Source of the DNA: a bacterium
GTDB lineage: Bacteria; JAMOTN01
NCBI GenBank assembly: GCA_027062325.1
Contig: JAMOTN010000035.1
Location: 1 to 39,514, forward strand
Length of the DNA stretch: 39,514 nt
Direction of reading: 5' to 3'
The position numbers and the translations under genes were made by a program. The notes under the pieces were generated by a model. That model saw only the letters and a list, made by a program, of their open reading frames with translations, was not told the DNA's origin and made no database searches. Every line of letters starts with the position of its first letter. Position 1 is the first letter of the stretch. This document shows, in pieces, positions 28,552 through 38,485 of the stretch.

Positions 28552-28582
28552 TTGACGGTGTTTCTCTTGATCGTTTATGCTA
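28552..28582 (+). promoter_or_regulatory. weak candidate sigma70-like promoter upstream of the giant gene
   Basis: TTGACG (28552-28557), then TTATGC at 17-bp spacing or TATGCT at 19 bp. The -10 match is poor. Confidence 0.25.
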
Positions 28583-28620
28583 TTTGAAGTGAAAGCCTCT
28601 GTGTAATAAGTGCGGTCTAG

Positions 28621-31600
28621 TTGGGGAGGATGAGGGAGTTAGTGCTGAAAGCAGGCCTGCTTGTGAGAGTTGGGATTTTGTTTTTGCTTATTTTTAGTTT
28701 GGGAGTTTATGGTGCTGTTTCGCCGGATGCTACGTCATTTTGGATAACTGCTCAATCTTTGCCCGGGGGACAAATAAAGATTCAGTGGATGTCTCTTACT
28801 ACGGATAGTGAGCCTTTGGGGTACAGACTTTTTTCAGGAGATGGAACAACTTTTCATCAGATTGCAAATATTACAGATGGCTCCACCGTTTATGTTGATA
28901 CTCCAATAGTTAATAATGATGGAGATGTTGTTTATTACTATATTGTTCCTTACGATGCTGAAAACACTGGTGGATATGCTGAGTATGGTTATCCTTATCA
29001 CTACGCAACGGCAGCTTGTGAACTTCACGGTCCTAGGATTGTTGCGACTGTTGAAATCCCCATGCAAGCTGAGCATTGGAGGCCAATAATTACTACAGTT
29101 GAGATAGAGGTTGTTGACGATTGGAATGATACGAATTATCGATACGATGATTATCCAATTTCACTGGAGTACTCTTTTAATGGAAGTTTTAACACTACTT
29201 TTATGGTTGATACAGGAAATACTGGTAGCGCTGCTGGTGGAAAGATCGTTAGGGCTTACCTTGATATGAGAACACTTGGAAATGGTGATTCTGTGGCTAT
29301 TTGGTTCAACGGTGTTGATTACGTTGGGAATGAGATAGAGAGTCAACTGAATCCACCTCCAACATATCTTGTGGATGACAAATGTTACTTTATCATAGAT
29401 ACCGATTTTGCGGCGATTACTTCCGCTAAGTACTACGATGAAAACAACAATGGAATGGTTGATGCGGGAGATAGAGTTGTAATTTTGATGGATGAAGCAG
29501 TCACTCCTACGATTGCTAATCCGGCACCAGCTGATTGTTTTGAATTACTTCCTTCGGGAACAGCCACTTTTGGAACGGGCGCTTCTATGACTATTACGAC
29601 TGGGGATTCCTCCACTACTTTTGAAATAACTTTGGGAGCGGGAGCTGTTTTGAATGTCTCTGGAGTTTACGTTCCCGGATCAACTAATGGGCCGACGGGA
29701 ATAAATGTAAGGCCAGGAGCACCGCTTCAGGATTCTACAAAACCTGATCCCAATCCAGCTGCTCCTATGGCGACGGCGAAGGATATATCGACGGATGCAG
29801 AAGAGGGACCTTATGTGACCAAAGCTTATTTTGTGGATCTAGATTCGAATGGAGTTGATGCGGGAGATCAACTGTTTGTAGTTTTTAATCAGAACATTCA
29901 GGTGAATGGCTCGCTTGGTCCTACGGCTTTTGACTTACCAGTTTATGGAGATACCTTTCAAATAGACAGCTATTATGTTAATGGGCAAACATTGGAGATA
30001 ACGGTTGCCGAACCTGCGAATTTAAAGGTTGCGGGGACTTACAACATTGGAATGAATATTGAAGGAAGTCCTTCTGGAATAAGGGTTAGTCCATCGATGC
30101 CGGCAGGCTTGATTACCAATCTTTTGGGATATGATGCTCAAGCAAGTAATCCAGTTGATATTGATTCAACAGATAGTGTTGCAGCGTATCCGATATTTGC
30201 AAGATTTTTAGATGCGGCAGGTGATGGGCCTTCTAAAGGAGATACGGTTGAGATAGGTTTTAGTGAGGCTGTCTATCCGCAAGCTGGAGCTAATGTAGGA
30301 GATTTTCTGCTTCAGGGTTATGGAGGATACACTTTTGGAGCAGGAGCTTACGTTACGCAGCATCAAACTCAGACTCTGGAGATAGTTTTGGGAGATGAGC
30401 CGTTTCTCGCTTTTGCAAATTTGAATGTGGAGGATGGTGGAATCAATGCTGTGAATGCTCTTGCTGTGAATTTAACTACTACGGGTGGAGCAAATTATGA
30501 AGATCTTGCTGGAAATCAATCTCAGCCTGCAGCTGCTGATGTAAGTGTGGTTAGTGGAGATACTACGGCTCCTCAACTTATTTCGGCAGTATTCAGAGAT
30601 TTGGATGGGAATGGGCCCGATGCAGGTGATGTGGTAATTCTTACTTTTTCAGAGAGGATTGCCTTGACTACCACTGTTACAGCGCCCACAGCTGCAGATT
30701 TTAATGTAATTAATGGAAATCTTGGAGCAAATCCCACATTTGCACTTGGACAAACTACCATTGAAATAACTTTGGATGCGGGTACTGTAATAAATCTATT
30801 TGGGGCTAATACTACGGAGATTGGCTTGGTAACCCCAAATAGTATAAGAGATACAAGCGGTAATGAGGCTGTGGGTACAGTTTACATCGCAAGCGATGAT
30901 TTTACGGGACCAATTTTGCAAAGCGCAAGGTTTTTCGACAATGTTAATACTCCGGGGGTTGGAGCAGGTGACACAATTGAGCTAGTTTTTGATGAGCCTG
31001 TTACGTTTACAGACGGTATCGATCCTGCAACGGTGTTTTACTTGACGTCGGGATCTTCTTTTGGAACAGGAGCTCAAATGCATGCTTCAACTGCTGTGAA
31101 TGTTGTTGAGATTGTGCTGGGAGATGGTGCCTCCATTCAAGTTATGGGAATTGCAGGAACTGATCCCGGAGCGAGTGGGATAAATGTTTTACCTTCACAA
31201 ACAGCTCTTACTGATGTGGCTGGAAATAGAGCTCAAACTTTGGCAGATTGGATTGATGTAACAGCAGGAAGCCCGCATGGAGCTACTTTGGAGGCTGCCT
31301 ATTTTGAGGATCTAGATGGAAATGGTCCTGACGAGGGAGACAAACTTTACTTTGTGTTCAGTGAGAATGTCGAGGCATACACAGATTTGGCTCAAGTTGA
31401 TTCTGCGGATTTTCTGGTGCATCAGGGAAGTTTGGGAACCTCTCCTCAATTTTCTTTGAATGGAAATACGGTTGAGGTGACATTGGGGGTTGGAGCTTAT
31501 CTTAACAACATATTAGCAGATGGTATGATAAATCCTACTGCAGCTTCTGTTGAGATGGCAAATCCTAATGATATTTACAACTTTTTGGGAGAAATGGCGG

Positions 31601-34600
31601 TAGGTGCAACTGATGTTGTCTCAATTGATGATGAAGGGCCTTACGTGATTAGAGTTATTTACAGAGATACCCATAATCCTCTTGGTTTGAGTGAAAGTGA
31701 CGAGGTTTACATATATTTCAACGAATACGTTACGTATGCGGTTGATACAACTACGGGACGGGCCAATTTAACAGAGGCGGATTTTGTAATAGAACCAACT
31801 GGTGCTCCTTATACGTTTGGAGTGGGGGCACAATTTTGGCCTGAAGGTGATAGCGCTATTAAGGTTGTTTTGGGGGAGAATCCCTCACTTGAAGTTTATG
31901 GAGAATACAATTCAACGTGTACTGCAGCAGGTTGTCCTGCAGGAGTGCGTCTTAACGATGCTGGTTTGAATATTACTGATCTTTCAGGAAATCCCCCCGC
32001 TGCTACGGGTGCGGTTGATGTGACTGTAGAAGATGGAGTGAATCCGAAACTTTTGCACGCAATTTTTTACGATGAGAATGGAAATTACGCTGTTGATTCT
32101 GGGGATAAAATAAAGCTTGTATTTGATGAGGCTGTGAAGATAATAAATGATTCAGTGGTTGATAGTGATTTTGTTATTCCTGTTGCAAATGACACAATAG
32201 GAAGTGGTGCTCAATTTTCTGCTGATGCCTCCTCTGAAGAGGTTGTATGGCTGACATTAGGAGCAGGCTGTAGGTTCAGGATCGATGGAGTTTTTAATCC
32301 TTCCTCTACTGCTGCTGGCTATCCGAGTGGTTTAGATGTGAGTACAGATAAAATAAGAGACTATGCTGGAAATCCTGCTTATGGTGTTGGCGTTGTTGAT
32401 ATTGAACCTTCTGATACAACGTCTCCTGTATTGATTGGATGCCGTTTTATTGATACCGATATGAACGGAGTTGATGAGGGGGATCAGCTGGTTCTGATAT
32501 TTGATGAACCGATAGAGATTTCGGGACTTGTTATCACAGACTTTGAGCTTCCAGTTACTGGAGATAGTTTTGGAGCAGGAGCTACTGCTGTGGCTGGGGC
32601 AACTAGTAGGGAGATATTGATAACGTTGGGAACAGGAGCGCATTTAAATCCGGAAGGTTACTTTGATCCGACCAGGATTTATGAAGGAGCACCTTCTGGA
32701 ATTGGTGTATTGACAACGGACCACATTAAAGATAAGTGGGGAAATTCTGTGGTGTTCAATGGATATGTTGATGTTGATAGTGGGCAGGGACCTATTTTGT
32801 TAACTGCTACCTTTGAAGATAGAGTCAGTGATGGTTGGGTTGGAACTGGAGATGTGATAATTCTTACTTTCAACGAACCTGTTAAAATAAATGGTAATTT
32901 TGACTTTTCAGGGGTCCAATTGCCTGTAAGTGGAGATAGTTTGGGATTAGAGCCAACCATTGAGGTTGGGCCGGAAAGCAACCAGATCACGATAGTTTTA
33001 GGAACGAATCCTGTAGTTACTGTGATGGGAAGTTATGAAAAAGCCTTAACTAATGCGGGATCTCCATCTGGAATAAAAATTTTACCGACTAGTAATGTGT
33101 CGGATATGGTGGATCAGCTCTCTATTGGAAATATAGCAGATATTGCAGGAAATGATGGGACAAGTCCCCAGCTTGTTACTGTGGAAATAGAGGATTTAGA
33201 TGGTAATGGTGTGGATGAAGGAGATAAGCTTTATCTCATGTTCAATGAACCTGTTATACCTACTTTTATTCACTCTAGCTACCTTGTTCTCCCTGTAAGT
33301 GCAGATACTCTTGGAAGTGGTTTTACGTGGATGCAGGATCCCACAAGTTACAGTGTTGTAATAATAAGGCTTGGGAGCTTACCAAGATTAAATCCAGATG
33401 GTGTTTTTGATGCGGCGAATACTACTGCTGGATCTCCTTCAGGACTTGGAGTTGTTCCCAATCTTCCTTTGTTTACCATAAATGACATATATGGAAATCC
33501 CCCAGAAGGTGGAACAGTTATTGATATTGCTTGGTATCCGTCGCCGGAGGCGGAGTTGATTGGGGCAACTTACGAAGATGTAGATGGTAATGGACTTGAT
33601 TCAGGAGATAAGTTAATTTTGACTTTTACTAGGGCTGTTACGGTTGATGTAGCCATACTTCCATCAGATGCTGTGGTTCTGCCGGTTACAGATGATACAC
33701 TTGGAGATGGAGCTGCTTGGGAAAGCTACTTAGGTTATAAGGCAACAGTTGCAATAATTTTAGGGGACAACCCTACTTTAACTGTTATGGGAGAGTTTGA
33801 TCCTGCAGTGGTTACTCCTGGATCTCCTTCTGGAATAGGAATAGCTTTGTCAAATGCATTTACCGCTTACAATGGGGCACATGCAACTTCGCCTGTTTAT
33901 GTGGATGTTACAGCTCCGTTTGAAAAGGGACCTAGGTTGATGCAGGCTCTATATTACGATTTGGATTTGAATGGACCTAGCAATGGTGATTTGTTGGTGT
34001 TGAAGTTTGATCAGGATGTGCAAATACCGGCTTTGCCAGCTGATCCCAATCAGTTGGCTACTTTGCCTGTTGCGATGGATAGCTTTGGAACTGGAGCTTG
34101 GGCTACGTATGGAGTAAATGTTGATACAGGCGAAAGGATTACATCAGAGGTGGCAATAGTTTTGGGAACTGGAGCAAAGCTTAATTTAGAAGGGACTTAT
34201 AATCCTGCTAATGTTACCGATCCTACAGCTCCTTCTGGTGCCAAGGTGGAGACTGTTAATAGTTTGTTGAGAAACTTTTACGGTAAAGGAGTTGAAACTT
34301 CGGAGGTTGATATAGAAGATGGACTACCTACAACTCTTATTAGGGCTCTGTGGGAAGATAGAGGAGACGTTGGAGTTAGCAGCCAGGACAGACTTATTCT
34401 GCGATTTAATAGGCCTGTAAATTTTGTTGGGAATCCGGATTATCCTAGTTTATATTTGACTTACTTGAACTTAAATCCAGGAGCAGGGGCAAGACTAGAG
34501 CCTTACGATCCCGCTAATCCATCGCCTGCTACTCAGTTTGTGTTAGTGTTCGGTGATGGGGCTTCTGCAAATATTCCTCCTATATATCCTTCAGATCCTT

Positions 34601-37600
34601 CGGCGAGTGCAATAGCTTTAAGAGAGGGACAGGTTGGATTTGTGGATGCGGCAAATGGAATCTATGTTGAGACTTACGCTACAGTGGACATTGTTGCTTC
34701 TGATTCGGTGGCTTTAATACTGACGTTTGCAGGATTCGTAGATAGAAATGGTGTTGCAGGAGCTCAAGAAGGAGACCAAGTTATACTGACTTTTAATAAG
34801 GCGGTATATCTGAATGGAGCTGGAATTAATGACTTTGATATTAAGCAGAGTTCTGATAGCTTTGGAGCTGCAACGATTACTGGCGGACCGAATGCAAATC
34901 AGTTGACGATAACATTGGGAGCTGGAGTAAGTATAGAAGTTGGTGTCACAGCTGTTGATGTATCCTCAGATGTTACTACAAATGGTCACATTAAAGATTA
35001 TGCTGGAAATAATGCAGTTCCCTCTGGTTATAAAGTTATAACTGATGCTGTTGGTCCTTACATAGTGAGAGCTATATATAATGATCCAGATGGAAATGGT
35101 GTAGGTGCAGGAGATACTTTAGAGATAGTGTTTTCTGAGGCTATTACAGCGACAGGTTTGAGCTCAAGCGATTTTATACTACCCGTTGCGGGAGATAGTC
35201 TTGGCTCTTCTCCAACTTTTAGTCAACCTGCTCCTGATAGACTTATAATAACTCTTGGTTTGGGAGCACATTTGACTGTTAAAGGGGTTTACTCGAATTT
35301 GAATCTTGGGCGTAGCAATCCGTCAGGTATAAAGTTGAATCCTGCAGGTGTTATAAGAGATGTTGCGGGAAATGCTCCGGTTGCAACAGGTGCAGTTGAC
35401 ATAGAGGGAGCTCCACCTGCGCTGCTTCTTCAATATGTGCATTTTGTTGATAAATTTTCAAACGGTGTTACACCGGGAGATGAGTTGATACTTGGTTTCA
35501 ATAAGCGCGTAATTCTTGACAGGGAGAATGTTTCAATTTCAGACTTTGTTATAGGGGGCGGAAATTTTGGAACTGGAGCAAGGGTTTTGCCGGGAGCAGA
35601 GAGCAATGAGGTAATAATACTGCTTGGGGAAAACGCAACTATTGAGAGCATAGCAGATCCTGCTGGTTCGTGGGTGGGAGTTGCGACTTCAGTTTTGACG
35701 AATTATCATCTTTACGATACAAACGGTAATCCTGCTCAGCCGGCAACTCGCGATATAGAGGTTATTGGAGATGCAGTTTCGCCACAGTTAATTGGGGCAA
35801 CTTATTACGATACCGCTGTTCCTTATGGTAGTGTGAATCAGGGAGATACACTTATCTTAACGTTTTCTGAGCCGGTTGAGATAAGAGCTCCTGTTGATAC
35901 TGCTCAGTTTTTCTTAGCGGTTACTGGAGACAGTCTTGGAGGAACAGGCTTTTCAGTAAGCCATGCGACAAAGGCTAATCAGATAGAGGTGACATTGGGA
36001 AGTGGATGTGCGCTTACTCCGGCTGGGACTTATGATACCACGACTCCTCCGCCGCAGCCTGCGGGGGCTCCATCGGGGATAAATCTTGCGATGCCTCTTA
36101 CATCTATTACAGATTATGCAGGAAACAGTGCTGTGCCCGCTGTCAATCCTGTTGACATTACAATGCTTGATGTTACTCCGCCGCACATTCTCTCAATGCG
36201 TGTTGTAAACTCTGATGGCAAGGAAAATGTTGTGAAGCCCAATGGTGATACTATTTCTTTTACTGTGCAGACAGATGATACCACTTTATCAACAGCAAGT
36301 TTTGTGGCTGACTTTTCACAGATTGGAGGTCCTGCGGCTTCGCATCCGGATACTTGCAATGCGGGAACTGCTACATGGAATAACATAAATACAGGGGCAC
36401 TCACTACAGCTACTGCTCCGATTATTGTTCGAGTAACGGATATGGCAGGGAATACTGCAACTGCTACCTTTACAGTTAATGTTATAAAAGCAGCATATTA
36501 TGTTAAGGGAGAAATTACCCCATCTTATGTGCCGCGCAACAGGAATGTTACGGTGGAGCTGAAATTGCGCCCACGCTTTGTTGATGAGAGTTATGGTATA
36601 GATTTGGTAAATGTACAACTGCCAAATGGTTATTCATGTTCTGATGTTACAAAGATAAGGGTTACAACTTATCAAGGAGAATGGACTGTCAAGACTTCAA
36701 TGCCTCTTGATTCAAATCAATATGAGGTGTTGATAAATACAGCAGGTAACATGATACAGTTTGTATTCTCTCAAGCTTTGAAGTGGCAGAATACTGATCA
36801 GTACACTATAAATTTTGAGATGCCGGTTCATACTAAGTATAATCCTGATATGCCTGATGGAACGCCTGTTGTTGTTAGTGTTGACAATACCGCTTTGAAT
36901 TCGGCTCTAAATGTAGAAGAAGAGTTCCCGGGTTCTCTTATATTACACACCGAGGGATTGGAGGTTAAGAAAGTATTGGCAAATAGTGTTATAGAGAGTA
37001 CGGGGTGGCGAATTTACTTTACTATTTTATTCAATATGATTCCTAACTTATCAAATTTACCAACTGTTCGAGTAAAATTGCAGAATGGAGTTGAGTTTAA
37101 ATTAAGAACTATTCAGTTTGCTGAGAAAACTTACAGTGGAAGTGTCTTTATTCCATTCTCTTATGCAGAAGGAGCTTCAACTTTTGAGTTGTGGATTGAG
37201 GGAGCGACTGAGCCTGATGGTTATCCAATGGCAAATTATGGGAGGGAGTTTAAACTTCCAGCAAGAGTTGTATCCATTATAGTTCCAGTTTATTCAGCAC
37301 CAAAGGAGTATTACCTGTATCTAAAATCTCCAGATGGAGTGCCTCAAGTTACGATGAGAACGCCTGCTTCTACATCTGTAGAACTCAATGTAAAAAATGT
37401 TGTATCTGATGTTTACCGAGCTTTGTTTGAAGTGGCAGAGACAGGACTTTACAGATTCAAAATCGTTGTTGGTACTCAAGAAATTTACGCTAACAACTAT
37501 CTTGTGTGCACAGGTGCAATAAGGGGTGGAAGCTCTAAATATGTGCCGGTGAGTGGCTTGGAATTGAATTTTAATGGAGTGTCATATCCTATTACAAATT

Positions 37601-38439
37601 TGAAGTTTAATGCTGTGGATAGTAAGCTTTTGCCTACAAGAGTTGAGGTTTGTGAAGATAGACTAGGAGATAGCAGGATTACCGAATTTTGGCACGTGAG
37701 TGGAGAGGTGAACTTGGTAGCCGATCAGAAATTTGGATTATGTGTGGCTTCGGGTGAAAGTTTGTTTTGGATGGGAAAGCACGTTAGTGGTGAAGGGGAT
37801 GTGGCAGTTGCGCTGGATGAGAAGGCACCACATGTTGAAGTTGAGAATTTTGAGGATAAGTTGGTTGTTCGAGTAGGGGATGATGTATCCGGAGTTGATG
37901 TGGTGAGGCTTACGGTAGGTAATAGTGAGTTTAGTAAAGAATTGAATGATGTTGAGCGATGGAGAACTGTTTTTCATATGGATACTCGTTCAGAACGAAC
38001 GAATGATACTTTGTTGGTTTCAGATGTTGGGGAGTTTTCTTTTGATGGGATGCTTCCCGGTTACTATGATGTAAAGTGGCAGGTTTGTGATGCTGCCGGA
38101 AATTGTAGTGTTGGTGTAAAGAGTATTTTGTGGCGTGGAGTGGATGATGCGAAAGTAATTTGTTATCCCAATCCTGTGACCTCTGATTATTTAAAGATAA
38201 AGTTGACAAGGTATGGATTGGATATAGAAAAAGCGAAAGTTGTGATTTATGATGCAGCAGGTGAGAAGGTTTGGAGCACTGAGGTTCAGTTTTACAACAA
38301 TGAAGAGGTTGTTGAGTGGAGGTTAGAAAGTCTTTGGGGATCAAAGGTGAAAAGAGGGGTTTACGTAGTTAAGGCTAAATTTTATTCAAGTACTGGGAAA
38401 GTGTTGACGCGTTACTTTAAGGTGTTTGTAGCAAGATGA
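28621..38439 (+). CDS. giant secreted or surface repeat protein (about 3272 aa) with about 18 degenerate repeats
   Basis: N-terminal signal-like helix (LLVRVGILFLLIFSLGVYG), FnIII-like region, tandem ~115-135 aa repeats, C-terminal CYPNP... domain. Start uncertain: TTG 28621, ATG 28630, or GTG 28642. Confidence 0.93.
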   Translation: MGRMRELVLKAGLLVRVGILFLLIFSLGVYGAVSPDATSFWITAQSLPGGQIKIQWMSLTTDSEPLGYRLFSGDGTTFHQIANITDGSTVYVDTPIVNNDGDVVYYYIVPYDAENTGGYAEYGYPYHYATAACELHGPRIVATVEIPMQAEHWRPIITTVEIEVVDDWNDTNYRYDDYPISLEYSFNGSFNTTFMVDTGNTGSAAGGKIVRAYLDMRTLGNGDSVAIWFNGVDYVGNEIESQLNPPPTYLVDDKCYFIIDTDFAAITSAKYYDENNNGMVDAGDRVVILMDEAVTPTIANPAPADCFELLPSGTATFGTGASMTITTGDSSTTFEITLGAGAVLNVSGVYVPGSTNGPTGINVRPGAPLQDSTKPDPNPAAPMATAKDISTDAEEGPYVTKAYFVDLDSNGVDAGDQLFVVFNQNIQVNGSLGPTAFDLPVYGDTFQIDSYYVNGQTLEITVAEPANLKVAGTYNIGMNIEGSPSGIRVSPSMPAGLITNLLGYDAQASNPVDIDSTDSVAAYPIFARFLDAAGDGPSKGDTVEIGFSEAVYPQAGANVGDFLLQGYGGYTFGAGAYVTQHQTQTLEIVLGDEPFLAFANLNVEDGGINAVNALAVNLTTTGGANYEDLAGNQSQPAAADVSVVSGDTTAPQLISAVFRDLDGNGPDAGDVVILTFSERIALTTTVTAPTAADFNVINGNLGANPTFALGQTTIEITLDAGTVINLFGANTTEIGLVTPNSIRDTSGNEAVGTVYIASDDFTGPILQSARFFDNVNTPGVGAGDTIELVFDEPVTFTDGIDPATVFYLTSGSSFGTGAQMHASTAVNVVEIVLGDGASIQVMGIAGTDPGASGINVLPSQTALTDVAGNRAQTLADWIDVTAGSPHGATLEAAYFEDLDGNGPDEGDKLYFVFSENVEAYTDLAQVDSADFLVHQGSLGTSPQFSLNGNTVEVTLGVGAYLNNILADGMINPTAASVEMANPNDIYNFLGEMAVGATDVVSIDDEGPYVIRVIYRDTHNPLGLSESDEVYIYFNEYVTYAVDTTTGRANLTEADFVIEPTGAPYTFGVGAQFWPEGDSAIKVVLGENPSLEVYGEYNSTCTAAGCPAGVRLNDAGLNITDLSGNPPAATGAVDVTVEDGVNPKLLHAIFYDENGNYAVDSGDKIKLVFDEAVKIINDSVVDSDFVIPVANDTIGSGAQFSADASSEEVVWLTLGAGCRFRIDGVFNPSSTAAGYPSGLDVSTDKIRDYAGNPAYGVGVVDIEPSDTTSPVLIGCRFIDTDMNGVDEGDQLVLIFDEPIEISGLVITDFELPVTGDSFGAGATAVAGATSREILITLGTGAHLNPEGYFDPTRIYEGAPSGIGVLTTDHIKDKWGNSVVFNGYVDVDSGQGPILLTATFEDRVSDGWVGTGDVIILTFNEPVKINGNFDFSGVQLPVSGDSLGLEPTIEVGPESNQITIVLGTNPVVTVMGSYEKALTNAGSPSGIKILPTSNVSDMVDQLSIGNIADIAGNDGTSPQLVTVEIEDLDGNGVDEGDKLYLMFNEPVIPTFIHSSYLVLPVSADTLGSGFTWMQDPTSYSVVIIRLGSLPRLNPDGVFDAANTTAGSPSGLGVVPNLPLFTINDIYGNPPEGGTVIDIAWYPSPEAELIGATYEDVDGNGLDSGDKLILTFTRAVTVDVAILPSDAVVLPVTDDTLGDGAAWESYLGYKATVAIILGDNPTLTVMGEFDPAVVTPGSPSGIGIALSNAFTAYNGAHATSPVYVDVTAPFEKGPRLMQALYYDLDLNGPSNGDLLVLKFDQDVQIPALPADPNQLATLPVAMDSFGTGAWATYGVNVDTGERITSEVAIVLGTGAKLNLEGTYNPANVTDPTAPSGAKVETVNSLLRNFYGKGVETSEVDIEDGLPTTLIRALWEDRGDVGVSSQDRLILRFNRPVNFVGNPDYPSLYLTYLNLNPGAGARLEPYDPANPSPATQFVLVFGDGASANIPPIYPSDPSASAIALREGQVGFVDAANGIYVETYATVDIVASDSVALILTFAGFVDRNGVAGAQEGDQVILTFNKAVYLNGAGINDFDIKQSSDSFGAATITGGPNANQLTITLGAGVSIEVGVTAVDVSSDVTTNGHIKDYAGNNAVPSGYKVITDAVGPYIVRAIYNDPDGNGVGAGDTLEIVFSEAITATGLSSSDFILPVAGDSLGSSPTFSQPAPDRLIITLGLGAHLTVKGVYSNLNLGRSNPSGIKLNPAGVIRDVAGNAPVATGAVDIEGAPPALLLQYVHFVDKFSNGVTPGDELILGFNKRVILDRENVSISDFVIGGGNFGTGARVLPGAESNEVIILLGENATIESIADPAGSWVGVATSVLTNYHLYDTNGNPAQPATRDIEVIGDAVSPQLIGATYYDTAVPYGSVNQGDTLILTFSEPVEIRAPVDTAQFFLAVTGDSLGGTGFSVSHATKANQIEVTLGSGCALTPAGTYDTTTPPPQPAGAPSGINLAMPLTSITDYAGNSAVPAVNPVDITMLDVTPPHILSMRVVNSDGKENVVKPNGDTISFTVQTDDTTLSTASFVADFSQIGGPAASHPDTCNAGTATWNNINTGALTTATAPIIVRVTDMAGNTATATFTVNVIKAAYYVKGEITPSYVPRNRNVTVELKLRPRFVDESYGIDLVNVQLPNGYSCSDVTKIRVTTYQGEWTVKTSMPLDSNQYEVLINTAGNMIQFVFSQALKWQNTDQYTINFEMPVHTKYNPDMPDGTPVVVSVDNTALNSALNVEEEFPGSLILHTEGLEVKKVLANSVIESTGWRIYFTILFNMIPNLSNLPTVRVKLQNGVEFKLRTIQFAEKTYSGSVFIPFSYAEGASTFELWIEGATEPDGYPMANYGREFKLPARVVSIIVPVYSAPKEYYLYLKSPDGVPQVTMRTPASTSVELNVKNVVSDVYRALFEVAETGLYRFKIVVGTQEIYANNYLVCTGAIRGGSSKYVPVSGLELNFNGVSYPITNLKFNAVDSKLLPTRVEVCEDRLGDSRITEFWHVSGEVNLVADQKFGLCVASGESLFWMGKHVSGEGDVAVALDEKAPHVEVENFEDKLVVRVGDDVSGVDVVRLTVGNSEFSKELNDVERWRTVFHMDTRSERTNDTLLVSDVGEFSFDGMLPGYYDVKWQVCDAAGNCSVGVKSILWRGVDDAKVICYPNPVTSDYLKIKLTRYGLDIEKAKVVIYDAAGEKVWSTEVQFYNNEEVVEWRLESLWGSKVKRGVYVVKAKFYSSTGKVLTRYFKVFVAR
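29401..36171 (+). repeat. array of about 18 degenerate protein-coding tandem repeats
   Basis: Recurring pattern: [G/S]P.L..A.Y.DLDGNGVD.GD.L.L.F.E.V ... LPV.GDSLG.GA ... I.LG.GA.L...G.Y.P....GSPSGI.V ... I.D.AGN.A.....VDI. Confidence 0.9.
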
Positions 38440-38485
38440 CAAGTATATTAATGTTTGAAACTTAGTGCCTCTATCATAATGGTGT

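Noticed and set aside
28834-36618. Antisense ORFs opposite the giant repeat gene
   Set aside because: Short mirror frames caused by repetitive codon use on the sense strand; no independent support.
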